A stretch of DNA of 64,000 bases. Source: Oreohelix idahoensis (Eukaryota; Mollusca; Gastropoda; Stylommatophora; Oreohelicidae). Below are positions 10,859 through 21,474 of this stretch, one piece after another. Position 1 is the stretch's first letter, and each line of letters opens with the position of its first letter. A model generated the notes under the pieces. It was not told the DNA's origin. It made no database searches and saw only the letters and a program-made list of their open reading frames with translations. Where the stretch lies: assembly GCA_024509875.1 (NCBI GenBank), contig JAMPIV010017527.1, positions 1-64,000 on the forward strand, read 5' to 3'. A program made the translations under genes and the position numbers.

Positions 10859-13804
10859 TTAGAGCATCCAGAAGTTAATGATATTAGAGTAGGCAAAAGT
10901 CTATAATATTTGAGTAGGTAAACGTCAATGATATTAGAGTAGGCAAAAGTCTATAATATTTGAGTAGGTAAACGTCAATGATATTAGAGTAGGCAAAAGT
11001 CTATAATATTTGAGTAGGTAAACGTCAATGATATTAGAGTAGGCAAAAGTCAATAATATTTGAGTAGGTAAACGTCAATGATATTAGAGTAGGCAAAAGT
11101 CAATAATATTTGAGTAGGTAAACGTCAATGATATTAGAGTAGGCAAAAGTCTATAATATTTGAGTAGGTAAACGTCAATGATATTAGAGTAGGCAAAAGT
11201 CTATAATATTTGAGTAGGTAAACGTCAATGATATTAGAGTAGGCAAAAGTCTATAATATTTGAGTAGGTAAACGTCAATGATATTAGAGTAGGCAAAAGT
11301 CTAATAAATATTTGAGTAGGTAAACGTCAATGATATTAGAGTAGGCAAAAGTCTATAATATTTGAGTAGGTAAACGTCAATGATATTAGAGTAGGCAAAA
11401 GTCTATAATATTTGAGTAGGTAAACGTCAATGATATTAGAGTAGGCAAAAGTCTATAATATTTGAGTAGGTAAACGTCAATGATATTAGAGTAGGCAAAA
11501 GTCTATAATATTTGAGTAGGTAAACGTCAATGATATTAGAGTAGGCAAAAGTCAATGATATTAGAGTAGGCAAAAGCCAATGATATTAGAGTAGGTAAAA
11601 GTCAATGATATTAGAGTAGGCAAAAGTCTATAATATTTGAGTAGGTAAACGTCAATGATATTAGAGTAGGCAAAAGTCTATAATATTTGAGTAGGTAAAC
11701 GTCAATGATATTAGAGTAGGCAAAAGTCTATAATATTTGAGTAGGTAAACGTCAATGATATTAGAGTAGGCAAAAGTCTATAATATTTGAGTAGGTAAAC
11801 GTCAATGATATTAGAGTAGGCAAAAGTCTATAATATTTGAGTAGGTAAAACGTCAATGATATTAGAGTAGGCAAAAGTCTATAATATTTGAGTAGGTAAA
11901 CGTCAATGATATTAGAGTAGGCAAAAGTCTATAATATTTGAGTAGGTAAACGTCAATGATATTAGAGTAGGCAAAAGTCTATAATATTTGAGTAGGTAAA
12001 CGTCAATGATATTAGAGTAGGCAAAAGTCTATAATATTTGAGTAGGTAAACGTCAATGATATTAGAGTAGGCAAAAGTCTATAATATTTGAGTAGGTAAA
12101 CGTCAATGATTATTAGAGTAGGCAAAAGTCTATAATATTTGAGTAGGTAAACGTCAATGATATTAGAGTAGGCAAAAGTCTATAATATTTGAGTAGGTAA
12201 ACGTCAATGATATTAGAGTAGGCAAAAGTCTATAATATTTGAGTAGGTAAACGTCAATGATATTAGAGTAGGCAAAAGTCTATAATATTTGAGTAGGTAA
12301 ACGTCAATGATATTAGAGTAGGCAAAAGTCTATAATATTTGAGTAGGTAAACGTCAATGATATTAGAGTAGGCAAAAGTCTATAATATTTGAGTAGGTAA
12401 ACGTCAATGATATTAGAGTAGGCAAAAGTCTATAATATTTGAGTAGGTAAACGTCAATGATATTAGAGTAGGCAAAAGTCTATAATATTTGAGTAGGTAA
12501 ACGTCAATGATATTAGAGTAGGCAAAAGTCTATAATATTTGAGTAGGTAAACGTCAATGATATTAGAGTAGGCAAAAGTCTATAATATTTGAGTAGGTAA
12601 ACGTCAATGATATTAGAGTAGGCAAAAGTCTATAATATTTGAGTAGGTAAACGTCAATGATATTAGAGTAGGCAAAAGTCTATAATATTTGAGTAGGTAA
12701 ACGTCAATGATATTAGAGTAGGCAAAAGTCTATAATATTTGAGTAGGTAAACGTCAATGATATTAGAGTAGGCAAAAGTCTATAATATTTGAGTAGGTAA
12801 ACGTCAATGATATTAGAGTAGGCAAAAGTCTATAATATTTGAGTAGGTAAACGTCAATGATATTAGAGTAGGCAAAAGTCTATAATATTTGAGTAGGTAA
12901 ACGTCAATGATATTAGAGTAGGCAAAAGTCTATAATATTTGAGTAGGTAAACGTCAATGATATTAGAGTAGGCAAAAGTCTATAATATTTGAGTAGGTAA
13001 ACGTCAATGATATTAGAGTAGGCAAAAGTCTATAATATTTGAGTAGGTAAACGTCAATGATATTAGAGTAGGCAAAAGTCTATAATATTTGAGTAGGTAA
13101 ACGTCAATGATATTAGAGTAGGCAAAAGTCTATAATATTTGAGTAGGTAAACGTCAATGATTATTAGAGTAGGCAAAAGTCTATAATAAATATTTGAGTA
13201 GGTAAACGTCAATGATACTAGAGTAGGCAAAAGTCTATAATATTTGAGTAGGTAAACGTCAATGATATTAGAGTAGGCAAAAGTCTATAATATTTGAGTA
13301 GGTAAACGTCAATGATATTAGAGTAGGCTAAAAGTCTATATATAGTCTATAATTGAGTAGGTAAACGTCAATGATAATAGAGTAGGCAAAAGTCTATAAG
13401 ATTTGAGTAGGTAAACGTCAATGATATTAGAGTAGGCAAAAGTCTATAATATTTGAGTAGGTACGTCAAGGTATTAGGGCGTCATTGAGTAGGCAAAAGT
13501 CTATAATATTTGAGTAGGTAAACGTCAATGATATTAGAGTAGGCAAAAGTCTATAATATTTGAGTAGGTAAACGTCAATGATATTAGAGTAGGCAAAAGT
13601 CTATAATATTTGAGTAGGTAAACGTCAATGATATTAGAGTAGGCAAAAGTCTATAATATTTGAGTAGGTAAACGTCAATGATATTAGAGTAGGCAAAAGT
13701 CTATAATATTTGAGTAGGTAAACGTCAATGATATTAGAGTAGGCAAAAGTCTATAATATTTGAGTAGGTAAACGTCAATGATATTAGAGTAACCAAAGTC
13801 AATT
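10859..13804. repeat. homogenised 50-bp higher-order satellite (dimer of 25-bp monomers)
   Basis: About 58 tandem copies of a 50-bp unit made of two distinct 25-bp halves. One half reads gatattagagtaggcaaaag plus tctat, the other aatatttgagtaggtaaacg plus tcaat. The halves differ at about seven sites, while successive 50-bp units are almost identical. Exceptions are a short stretch of old-type monomers at about 11535-11615, rare one-base insertions (11849, 12110, 13160), two taataaatatttgag variants (11301, 13185), and a scrambled zone at about 13320-13500. This is the classic pattern of a higher-order repeat homogenised by unequal exchange. Confidence 0.97.
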
Positions 13805-14210
13805 GTTTTCCCTGGTTCGCCCAAAGACTTGAACATTAATGACTTTAATAAAAGTAGTAGTCACTCAACGTTCCTAACATCTCCAACCAGATTTTCGTGG
13901 AGAAAAGTGAAATGTTGTCATATGCTACTTCATTCACTGCTGTATGTTGGGCAGGACTGCAGCAGATATTCGGCTGTTATGGGGGCTGGTACCACCGGTA
14001 CAGAGATCTGTTGTACCAATCCTGCACTTGTGGTATAGATGGCACCTCAACCTGTTGTGTCCAGTGTAGTTGTGGAAAATGATGACCTAATCTCGCCTAG
14101 ATAGTTGGTGATAGGCATCATTTTTTTATATTTCCTGCGTGTTCTTTTTCCAATTTGGACTTGAATGTGGCTTTTTTGGTTGTTTTTGCCATTTCATAAG
14201 TTGTCCCTAC
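13805..14210. other. unique sequence between satellite blocks
   Basis: About 400 bases without repeats or a recognisable gene. Two overlapping open frames of 61 and 69 codons (13829-14082) match nothing I know and overlap in different frames, so neither is called. Confidence 0.5.
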
Positions 14211-14440
14211 ATCAATGATATTAGCGCATTCAAAAGTCAGTGATGTTAGAGTAGCCACAAGTCAATGACAATTAGCACAGTCAAAAGTCACCAGTTTTAA
14301 CAGAACCACAAATCAGTGATATTAGCACAGTCAAAAGTCATCAATTTAGCAGAGCCATAAATCAGTGATATTAACACAGGCAAAAGTCACAATTTTCGGA
14401 GAGCCACACATCAGTGATATTAGCACAGTAAAAAGTCTGG
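14211..14440. repeat. strongly diverged 25-bp monomers (right flank)
   Basis: Irregular units such as tcagtgatattagcacag and caaaagtcac repeat at about 25-31-bp spacing. They are recognisable relatives of the 25-bp family (gatatta, aaaagtca) but carry many substitutions and small insertions. The most decayed copies sit at the right edge, as expected for an array homogenised from its middle. Confidence 0.8.
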
Positions 14441-14982
14441 CAACAAATAACTATCCGTCATCCTATTTTACCTCTAACGTCTCCTAGATAGACTGTATCG
14501 ATTGTTTCAGACAAGACAATCACATTCAGTTTCATTCACTTGGAGGACATTAAGTGCTTTCTTGATGGGAGAGTTCAACGCATGGGGTTGTGATTGGCTT
14601 TTTTAATTGAAAAAAAAATGGTTATACAGATTCGTTGTCAGATACAATTTAGGAAAGTGCTGGATTTAGCAGGGCAGTCATTGGATAGTACTTTGAGCAT
14701 GATGACGGACTCTTGGTTTGCATGTTCTTGAGATACACATGACAAGACGTTTCTATAATTAGACCAGAGCTGCACTTCTACCTATTATCAGGTGCACTGA
14801 TTTCGTATTCTGTCACTTGTAGGTTTAACTACCTTAACAGGTGTTTGAAGTATTTTTGACTGTGCTGCCTATGACAAATGTCTATGTTAGATGCATTTAT
14901 ATAAAATACAGAGGGAACTAGAAGGAACTATTTGCCGCCTTCAGTCCAGAACTAACTATGGGGATTGTGCGCCCTTGATGTA

Positions 14983-15549
14983 ATAGCTCTCAGCTGATTT
15001 TTTTTAAATCAGGTGTTCCTTTCGACGTATTCTTTTCTCTTCTGCTTGTTAAAAGAGCGTCTTTTGGTTCAATCTCAAGTGGCGCCACTAGGCGCGATCG
15101 GCAGCGTCATCCTCCCAGATTGCTGGATTTATTCAATTTAGCCCGAAGCGAATTAGCCGACAAAGTATTGAGAACAGTGATCAATGAACGCAGTTGAGTC
15201 ATTTATTATTGTTGAATGAAATCGGGTACAATGAAATTCCGTCTCTATGGCGAAAGTTGTCTGTAATAGATTTTCTACTTTTTATGTTTCCTGTCTTTAT
15301 AGTACTCTCTGACTATCACCTTAGTCTTAACTGACCAAGGGAATACGCCCTGGAGGTGATAGCCCTGGAAGTGATAGACCTGGAGGTGATAGCCCTTAGC
15401 TGCTTTTTTAACCAAGTGTTCCTTTTCTTGAGTTCTTTTCTCTTCTTGTTTTTGAGAGTTTCTTTTCGCACAGTGTGAGGTGGCGCCGTGGGGAGCATCG
15501 CCGCTTAGTGCAATTGGCAAATTTATTCTACCAGGTTGCTGGATTTATG
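14983..15549. repeat. diverged direct duplication of a ~160-bp segment
   Basis: Segment 14983-15140 and segment 15386-15549 share a run of landmarks in the same order: agctg followed by a T-rich run, gtgttcctttc, cttttctctt, ggtggcgcc or agtggcgcc, and ttgctggattta. They are clearly homologous but have diverged by many substitutions and gaps. Between them lies a small tandem of tggaggtgatagccc-like units (15350-15395). The rest of 14441-15554 shows no gene. Confidence 0.65.
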
Positions 15550-15554
15550 TCTAG

Positions 15555-15777
15555 TGCCTTCATGCCATGTCTCTCTTCAACACATTTTTGAACCTCAGCT
15601 GCAGTCGCCCAGCTGTTCTTTTGCCATGTGCCAGTTGTTCATAGAAAATATCTTTGAGGATGCGACCATCTTACATGCGGCGGACATAGCCAAACCAGCG
15701 TAATCTGCGTTGTCTAAGCAGTGTATACATTATTTGAAGGCCAGCACCTGACAGTACCTGGACATTTGTCACTTTTT
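15555..15777 (-). mobile_element. LINE reverse-transcriptase C-terminal fragment
   Basis: On the minus strand one frame reads KVTNVQVLSGAGLQ, then LLRQRRLRWFGYVRRM, a TAA stop, DGRILKDIFYEQLAHGKRTAGR, and ends ...KNVLKRDMA. The RRLRWFGHV..M.DGRIPK..LYGEL..GKR..GRP pattern is the well-known post-polymerase tail of a group of animal non-LTR retrotransposons. Only this 3' part remains and it carries one stop. It differs in sequence from the other LINE tails in this window, so it represents a separate family. Confidence 0.85.
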
Positions 15778-16076
15778 TCGTCTACGAAATACAGATAACT
15801 TTAGTATGTTTTTTTATTGTTTAGTTTCCGCTTACATTGTTGTATACTTACACTCTTTATGTCTTAGCTTTCTCCTCCATTACGGTTGTTACAAATGATG
15901 TTTATTTGATTTATTCAAAATATATTAATTAGCAATATTGGATTTTTTTCCTTTTTGCATTGTTTATGCTGTTGATATGACAAGTCAATTCTATTGTTTA
16001 ATTATGAAACATATAGAACTACAAAAACAACCGCCAAAAAGCTTCAGACTTTGATAAACGCGTGCTTGCGTAGATT

Positions 16077-16300
16077 CATCATCATCATCATGTGACTATT
16101 CTTTCCAGAACGTTGTCTCCATTACAGCTGCTCTGAACGCATCACGATTCTGGGCAAGTCGACCTGCATCAGCCAAAGACAAGTTCAGACTCTCTGTGAT
16201 GTCCTGGGTCCACCGTCGTCTAGGTCGACCCCTTCCCCTTTTTCCAGGGACCATGCCTTCCATCACTGTTTTTTCCAGGCTATTATGTCTTTTTATATGA
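16077..16300 (-). mobile_element. second LINE 3' end inserted into the first, with 12-bp TSD
   Basis: This 224-bp insertion is flanked by cttgcgtagatt on both sides (16065-16076 and 16301-16312), and the host LINE frame (ACLRRL|EGWK) rejoins exactly across it. On the minus strand it reads IKRHNSLEKTVMEGMVPGK, RGRGRPRRRWTQDITESL, LAQNRDAFRAAVM...FWKE and stops at TAG. A (TGA)n tail follows, seen on the plus strand as catcatcat at 16077-16091. It is the same family as 5983-6220. The small size reflects extreme 5' truncation. Confidence 0.92.
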
Positions 16301-16403
16301 CTTGCGTAGATTAGAAGGATGGAAATGGTATGATAAGATCACTAATGTGGAACTGATAACAAGAGCCAGACAAGTCTCACTGCAACAAGAGATGAGAATA
16401 CGA

Positions 16404-16477
16404 CACTGATAGGACGACACACGTTGATGATAGGACGACACACACGTTGATGATAGGACGACACACGTTGATGATAG
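16404..16477. repeat. 22-bp minisatellite inside the LINE tail
   Basis: About three and a half copies of gataggacgacacacgttgat with small indels. It replaces the LINE codons that should lie between the LQQEMRIR block and the GPQGT block, so it marks a local deletion or expansion in the element. Confidence 0.85.
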
Positions 16478-16606
16478 CATTAGAGGGAAGTCCTTGTTCT
16501 GGACCCCAGGGTACGATAGACAGAGGAAGACTGAAGAACACATGGACGAATTAGAAACAGACATGACAGGGATGAGGAAAACATGGACAGACCTTGAGCT
16601 GATGGC

Positions 16607-19600
16607 AGGTGACAGAAAGACTTGGCATATGTTTGTTGAAGGTCTGTGATCTATGAGCTAATGGCACGTGACAGAAAGACTTGACAAATGTTTGGAAGGT
16701 CTGTGATCTTTGAGCTAACGGCATGTGACAGAAAGACTTGGCATATGTTTGTTGAAGGTCTGTGATCTATGAGCTAATAGCATGTGACAGAAAGACTTGG
16801 CATATGTTTGTTGAACGTCTGTGATCTATGAGCTAATGGCACGTGACAGAAAGACTTGACATATGTTTGTTGAAGGTCTGTGATCTTTGAGCTAATGGCA
16901 TGTGACAGAAAGACTTGGCATATGTTTGTTGAAGGTCTGTGATCTATGAGCTAATAGCATGTGACAGAAAGACTTGGCATATGTTTGTTGAAGGTCTGTG
17001 ATCTACGAGCTACTGGCACGTGACAGAAAGACTTGGCATATGTTTGTTGAAGGTCTGTGATCTACGAGCTAATGGCACGTGACAGAAAGACTTGGCATAT
17101 GTTTGTTGAAGGTATGTGATCCTTGACCTGATGGCACGTGACAGAAAGACTTGGCATATGTTTGTTGAAGGTCTGTGATCTATGAGCTAATGGCACGTGA
17201 CAGAAAGACTTGGCATATGTTTGTTGAAGGTCTGTGATCTATGAGCTAATGGCACGTGACAGAAAGACTTGGCATATGTTTGTTGAAGGTCTGTGATCTA
17301 TGAGCTAATGGCACGTAACAGAAAGACTTGGCATATGTTTGTTGAAGGTCTGGGATCTATGAGCTAATGGCACGTAACAGAAAGACTTGGCATATGTTTG
17401 TTGAAGGTCTGTGATCCTTGACCTGATGGCACGTGACAGAAAGACTTGGCATATGTTTGTTGAAGGTCTGTGATCTATGAGCAAATGGCACGTGACAGAA
17501 AGACTTGACATATGTTTGTTTAAGGTCTGTGATCTATGAGCTAATGGCACGTGACAGAAATACTTGGCATATGCTTGTTGAAGGTATGTGATCTATGAGC
17601 TAATGGCACGTGACAGAACGACTTGGCATATGTTTGTTGAAGGTCTGTGATCCTTGACCTGATAGCACGTGAAAGAAAGACTTGGTATTTGTTTGTTGAA
17701 GGTCTGTGATCTACGGGCTAATGGCACGTGACAGAAAGACTTGGCATATGTTTGTTGAAGGTCTGTGATCTATGAGCTAATGGCACGTGACCGAAATACT
17801 TGGAATATGTTTGTTGAAGGTCTGTGATCTATGAGCTAATGGCACGTGACAGAAAGACTTGGCATATGTTTGTTGAAGGTCTGTGATCTATGAGCTAATG
17901 GCACGTGACAGAAAGACTTGGCATATGTTTGTTGAAGGTCTGTGATCTATGAGCTAATGACACGTGACAGAAAGATTTGGCATATGTTGAAGATCTGTGA
18001 TCTATGTGCTAATGGCACGTGACAGAAAGACTTGGCATATGTTTGTTGAAGGTCTGTGATCTATAAGCTATGGCACGTGACAGAAAGACTTGGCATATGT
18101 TTGTTATAGGTCTGTGCTCTATGAGCTAATGGCATGTGACAGAAAGATTTGGCATATGTTTGTTGAAGATCTGTGATCTATGTGCTAATGGCACGTGACA
18201 GAAAGATTTGGCATATGTTTGTTGAAGGTCTGTGATCTATGTCCTAATGGCACGTGAAATAAAGATTTGGCATTTTTTGTTGACGGTCTGTTGTCTATGA
18301 GCTAATGGCACGTGACAGAAATACTTGGCATATGTTTGTTGAAGGTCTGTGATCTATGAGCTAATGGCACGTGACAGAAAGACTTGGCATATGTTTGTTG
18401 AAGGTCTGTGATCTATGAGCTAATGGCACGTGACAGAAAGACTTGGCATATGTTTGTTAAAGGTCTGTGATCTATGAACTAATGGCACGTGACAGAAAGA
18501 CTTGGCATATGTTTGTTGAAGATCTGTGATCTATGAGCTAATGGCACGTGACAGAAAGAGTGGCATATGTTTGTTGAAGGTCTGTGATCTATGAGCTAAT
18601 GGCACGTGACAGAAAGACTTGGCATATGTTTGTTGAAGGTCTGTGATCTTTGAGCTAATGGCATGTGACAGAAAGACTTGGCATATGTTTGTTGAAGGTC
18701 TGTGATCTATGAGCTAATAGCATGTGACAGAAAGACTTGGCATACGTTTGTTGAAGGTCTGTGATCTACGAGCTAATGGCCCGTGAGAGAAGGAGTTGGC
18801 ATATGTTTGTTGAAGGTCTGTGATATATGAGCTAATGGCACGTGAAAGAAAGTCTTGGCATATGTTTGTTGAAGGTATGTGATCCTTGACCTAATGATAC
18901 TTGACAGAAAGACGTGGCATATGTTTGTTGAAGGTATGTGATCCTTGACCTGGTGGCACGTGACAGAAAGACGTGGCATATGTTTGTTGAAGGTCTGTGA
19001 TCTACGAGCTAATGGCACGTGACAGAAAGACTTGGCATATGTTTGTTGAAGGTCTGTGATCTATGAGCTAATGGCACGTGACAGAAAGACTTGGCATATG
19101 TTTGTTGAAGGTCTGTGATCTATGAGCTAATGGCACGTGACAGAAAGACTTGGCATATGTTTGTTGAAGGTCTGGGATCTATGAGCTAATGGCACGTAAC
19201 AGAAAGACTTGGCATATGTTTGTTGAAGGTCTGTGATCTATGAGCAAATGGCACGTGACAGAAATACTTGACATATGTTTGTTTAAGGTCTGTGATCTAT
19301 GAGTCTGTGATCTATGACTTGGCCTAATGGCACGTGAAATAAAGATTTGGCATTTTTTTTTGGTTGAAGGTCTGTGATCTATGAGCTAATGGCACGTGAC
19401 AGAAAGACTTGGCATATGTTTGTTGAAGGTCTGTGATCTATGAGCTAATGGCACGTGACAGAAAGACTTGGCATATGTTTGTTGAAGGTCTGTGATCTAT
19501 GAGCTAATGGCACGTGACAGAAAGACTTGGCATATGTTTGTTGAAGGTCTGTGATCCTTGACCTGATGGCACGTGACAGAAAGACTTGGCATATGTTTGT

Positions 19601-21440
19601 TGAAGGTCTGTGATCTATGAGCTAATGGCACGTGACAGAAAGACTTGGCACATGATTGTTGAAGGTCTGTGATCTATGTGCTAATGGCACGTGACAGAAA
19701 GACGTGGCATATGTTTGTTGAAGATCTGGGATCTATGAGCTAATGGCACGTGACAGAAAGAGTGGCATGTGTTGTTGAAGGTCTGTTATCCTTGACCTAA
19801 TGGCACGTGACAGAAAGACTTGGCATATGTTTGTTGAAGGTCTGTGATCTATGAGCTAATGGCACGTGACAGAAAGACTTGGCATATGTTTGTTGAAGGT
19901 CTGTGATCTATGAGCTAATGGCACGTGACAGAAAGACTTGGCATATGTTTGTTGAAGATCTGTGATCTATGAGCTAATGGCACGTGACAGAAAGACTTGG
20001 CATATGTTTATTGAAGGTCTGTGATCTATGAGTTAATGGAACGTGACAGAAAGAGTGGCATATGTTTGTTGAAGGTCTGTGATTTATGAGCCAATGGCAC
20101 GTGACAGAAAGACTTGGCATATGTTTGTTGAAGTTCTGTGATCCTTTACCTGATGGTACGTGACAGAAAGACATGGCATATGTTTGTTGAAGGTCTGTGA
20201 TCTATGAGCTAATGGCACGTGACGGAAAGACTTGCATATGTTTGTTAAAGGTCTGTGATCCTTGACCTGATGGCACGTGACAGAAAGACTTGGCATATGT
20301 TTGTTGAAGATCTGTGATCTATGAGCTAATGGCACGTGACAGAAAGACTTGGCATATGTTTGGTGAAGATCTGTGATCCTTGACCTGATGGTATGTGACA
20401 GAAAGACTTGGCATATGTTTGTTGAAGGTCTGTGATCTATGAGCTAATGGCACGTGACAGAAAGACTTGGCATATGTTTGTTGAAGGTCTTTGATCTGTG
20501 ACCCAATGGCACGTGACAGAAAGACTTGGCATATGTTTGTTGAAGGTCTGTGATCCTTTACCTGATGGTACGTGACAGAAAGACATGGCATATGTTTGTT
20601 GAAGGTCTGTGATCTATGAGTTAATGGAACGTGACAGAAAGAGTGGCATATGTTTGTTGTATGTCTGTGATCCTTGACCTGATGGCACGTGACAGAAAGA
20701 CTTGGGATAAATTTGTTGAAGGTCTGTGATCTATGAGCTAATGGCACGTGACAGAAAGACTTGGCATATGTTTGTTGTATGTCTGTTATCTATGAGCTAA
20801 TGGCACGTAACAGAAAGACTTGACACATGTTTGTTGAAGGTCTGTTATCTATGAGCTAATGGCACGTGACAGAAAGACTTGGCATATGTTTGTTGAAGGT
20901 CTGTCATCCTTGACCTAATGACACTTGACAGAAAGACTTGGCATATGTTTGTTGAAGGTCTGTCATCCTTGACCTAATGACACTTGACAGAAAAACGTGG
21001 CATATGTTTGTTGAAGGTCTGTGATCTATGAGCTAATGGCACGTGACAGAAAGACTTGGCATATGTTTGTTGAAGGTCTGTGATCTATGAGCTAATGGCA
21101 CGTGACAGAAAGACTTGGCATATGTTTGTTGAAGGTCTGTGATCTATGAGCTAATGGCACGTGACAGAAAGACTTGGCATATGTTTGTTGAATGTCTGTG
21201 ATCTATGAGCTAATGGCACGTGACAGAAAGACTTGGCATATGTTTGTTGAAGGTCTGTAATCCTTGACCTAATGACACTTGACAGAAAGACTTGGCATAT
21301 GTTTGTTGAAATTCTGTGATCTATGAGCTAAGCTAATGGCACGTGACAGAAAGACTTGACATATGTTTGTTGAAGGTCTGTGATCTATAAGCTAATGGCA
21401 CTTGACAGAAAGACTTGGCATATGTTTGTTGAAGGTCCAT
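16607..21440. repeat. 59-bp satellite derived from the 3' end of a LINE ORF
   Basis: About 82 tandem copies of a 59-bp unit. The unit starts taatggcacgtgacagaaag, continues acttggcatatgtttgttga and closes with aggtctgtgatctatgagc. The first copy is in frame with the LINE upstream and encodes LMAGDRKTWHMFVEGL plus its TGA stop and nine bases of UTR. Two main variants interleave, one ending ctatgagctaatgg and one ending ccttgacctgatgg. Most units contain the palindrome CACGTG, an E-box core. The unit length is not a multiple of 3, so the array as a whole is not coding, and the minus-strand open frames across it are artefacts. Divergence between units is mostly a few percent, with scattered indels. 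Confidence 0.95.
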
Positions 21441-21474
21441 GATCCTTTGGAAGCTCAATGCTGATGATGATGAT

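Larger units (their letters stand above)
15989..21474 (+). mobile_element. 5'-truncated LINE with satellite expansion in its last codons
   Basis: The plus strand reads ETYRTTKTTAKKLQTLINACLRRL up to the insertion at 16077. On the far side of that insertion it continues into EGWKWYDKITNVELITRARQVSLQQEM. After a small minisatellite the frame gives GPQGTIDRGRLKNTW and, one frameshift later, LETDMTGMRKTWTDLELMAGDRKTWHMFVEGL and a TGA stop. This is the standard C-terminal tail of a LINE polymerase (WRTTK..KKIQ.FIN.CLRRI, then NPQG..RGRP.NTW, then the DLE and DR..W blocks). Downstream, the 59-bp satellite repeats the last 20 or so codons and the stop. The LINE's own 3' end, a short UTR and a (TGA)n tail at 21461-21474, lies beyond the last satellite copy. 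The satellite therefore grew inside one LINE insertion. Confidence 0.8.

Noticed and set aside
9899..13804. Regularly spaced repeats suggesting a CRISPR array
   Set aside because: Units are contiguous 25/50-bp tandem copies without unique spacers, in a eukaryotic transposon-rich context.
17305..20747. Minus-strand open frames of 66-142 codons across the 59-bp satellite (MPLAHRSQTFNKHMPSLSVTCH-like)
   Set aside because: They are the complement of the LINE-derived unit and drift with unit indels; the informative strand is plus.
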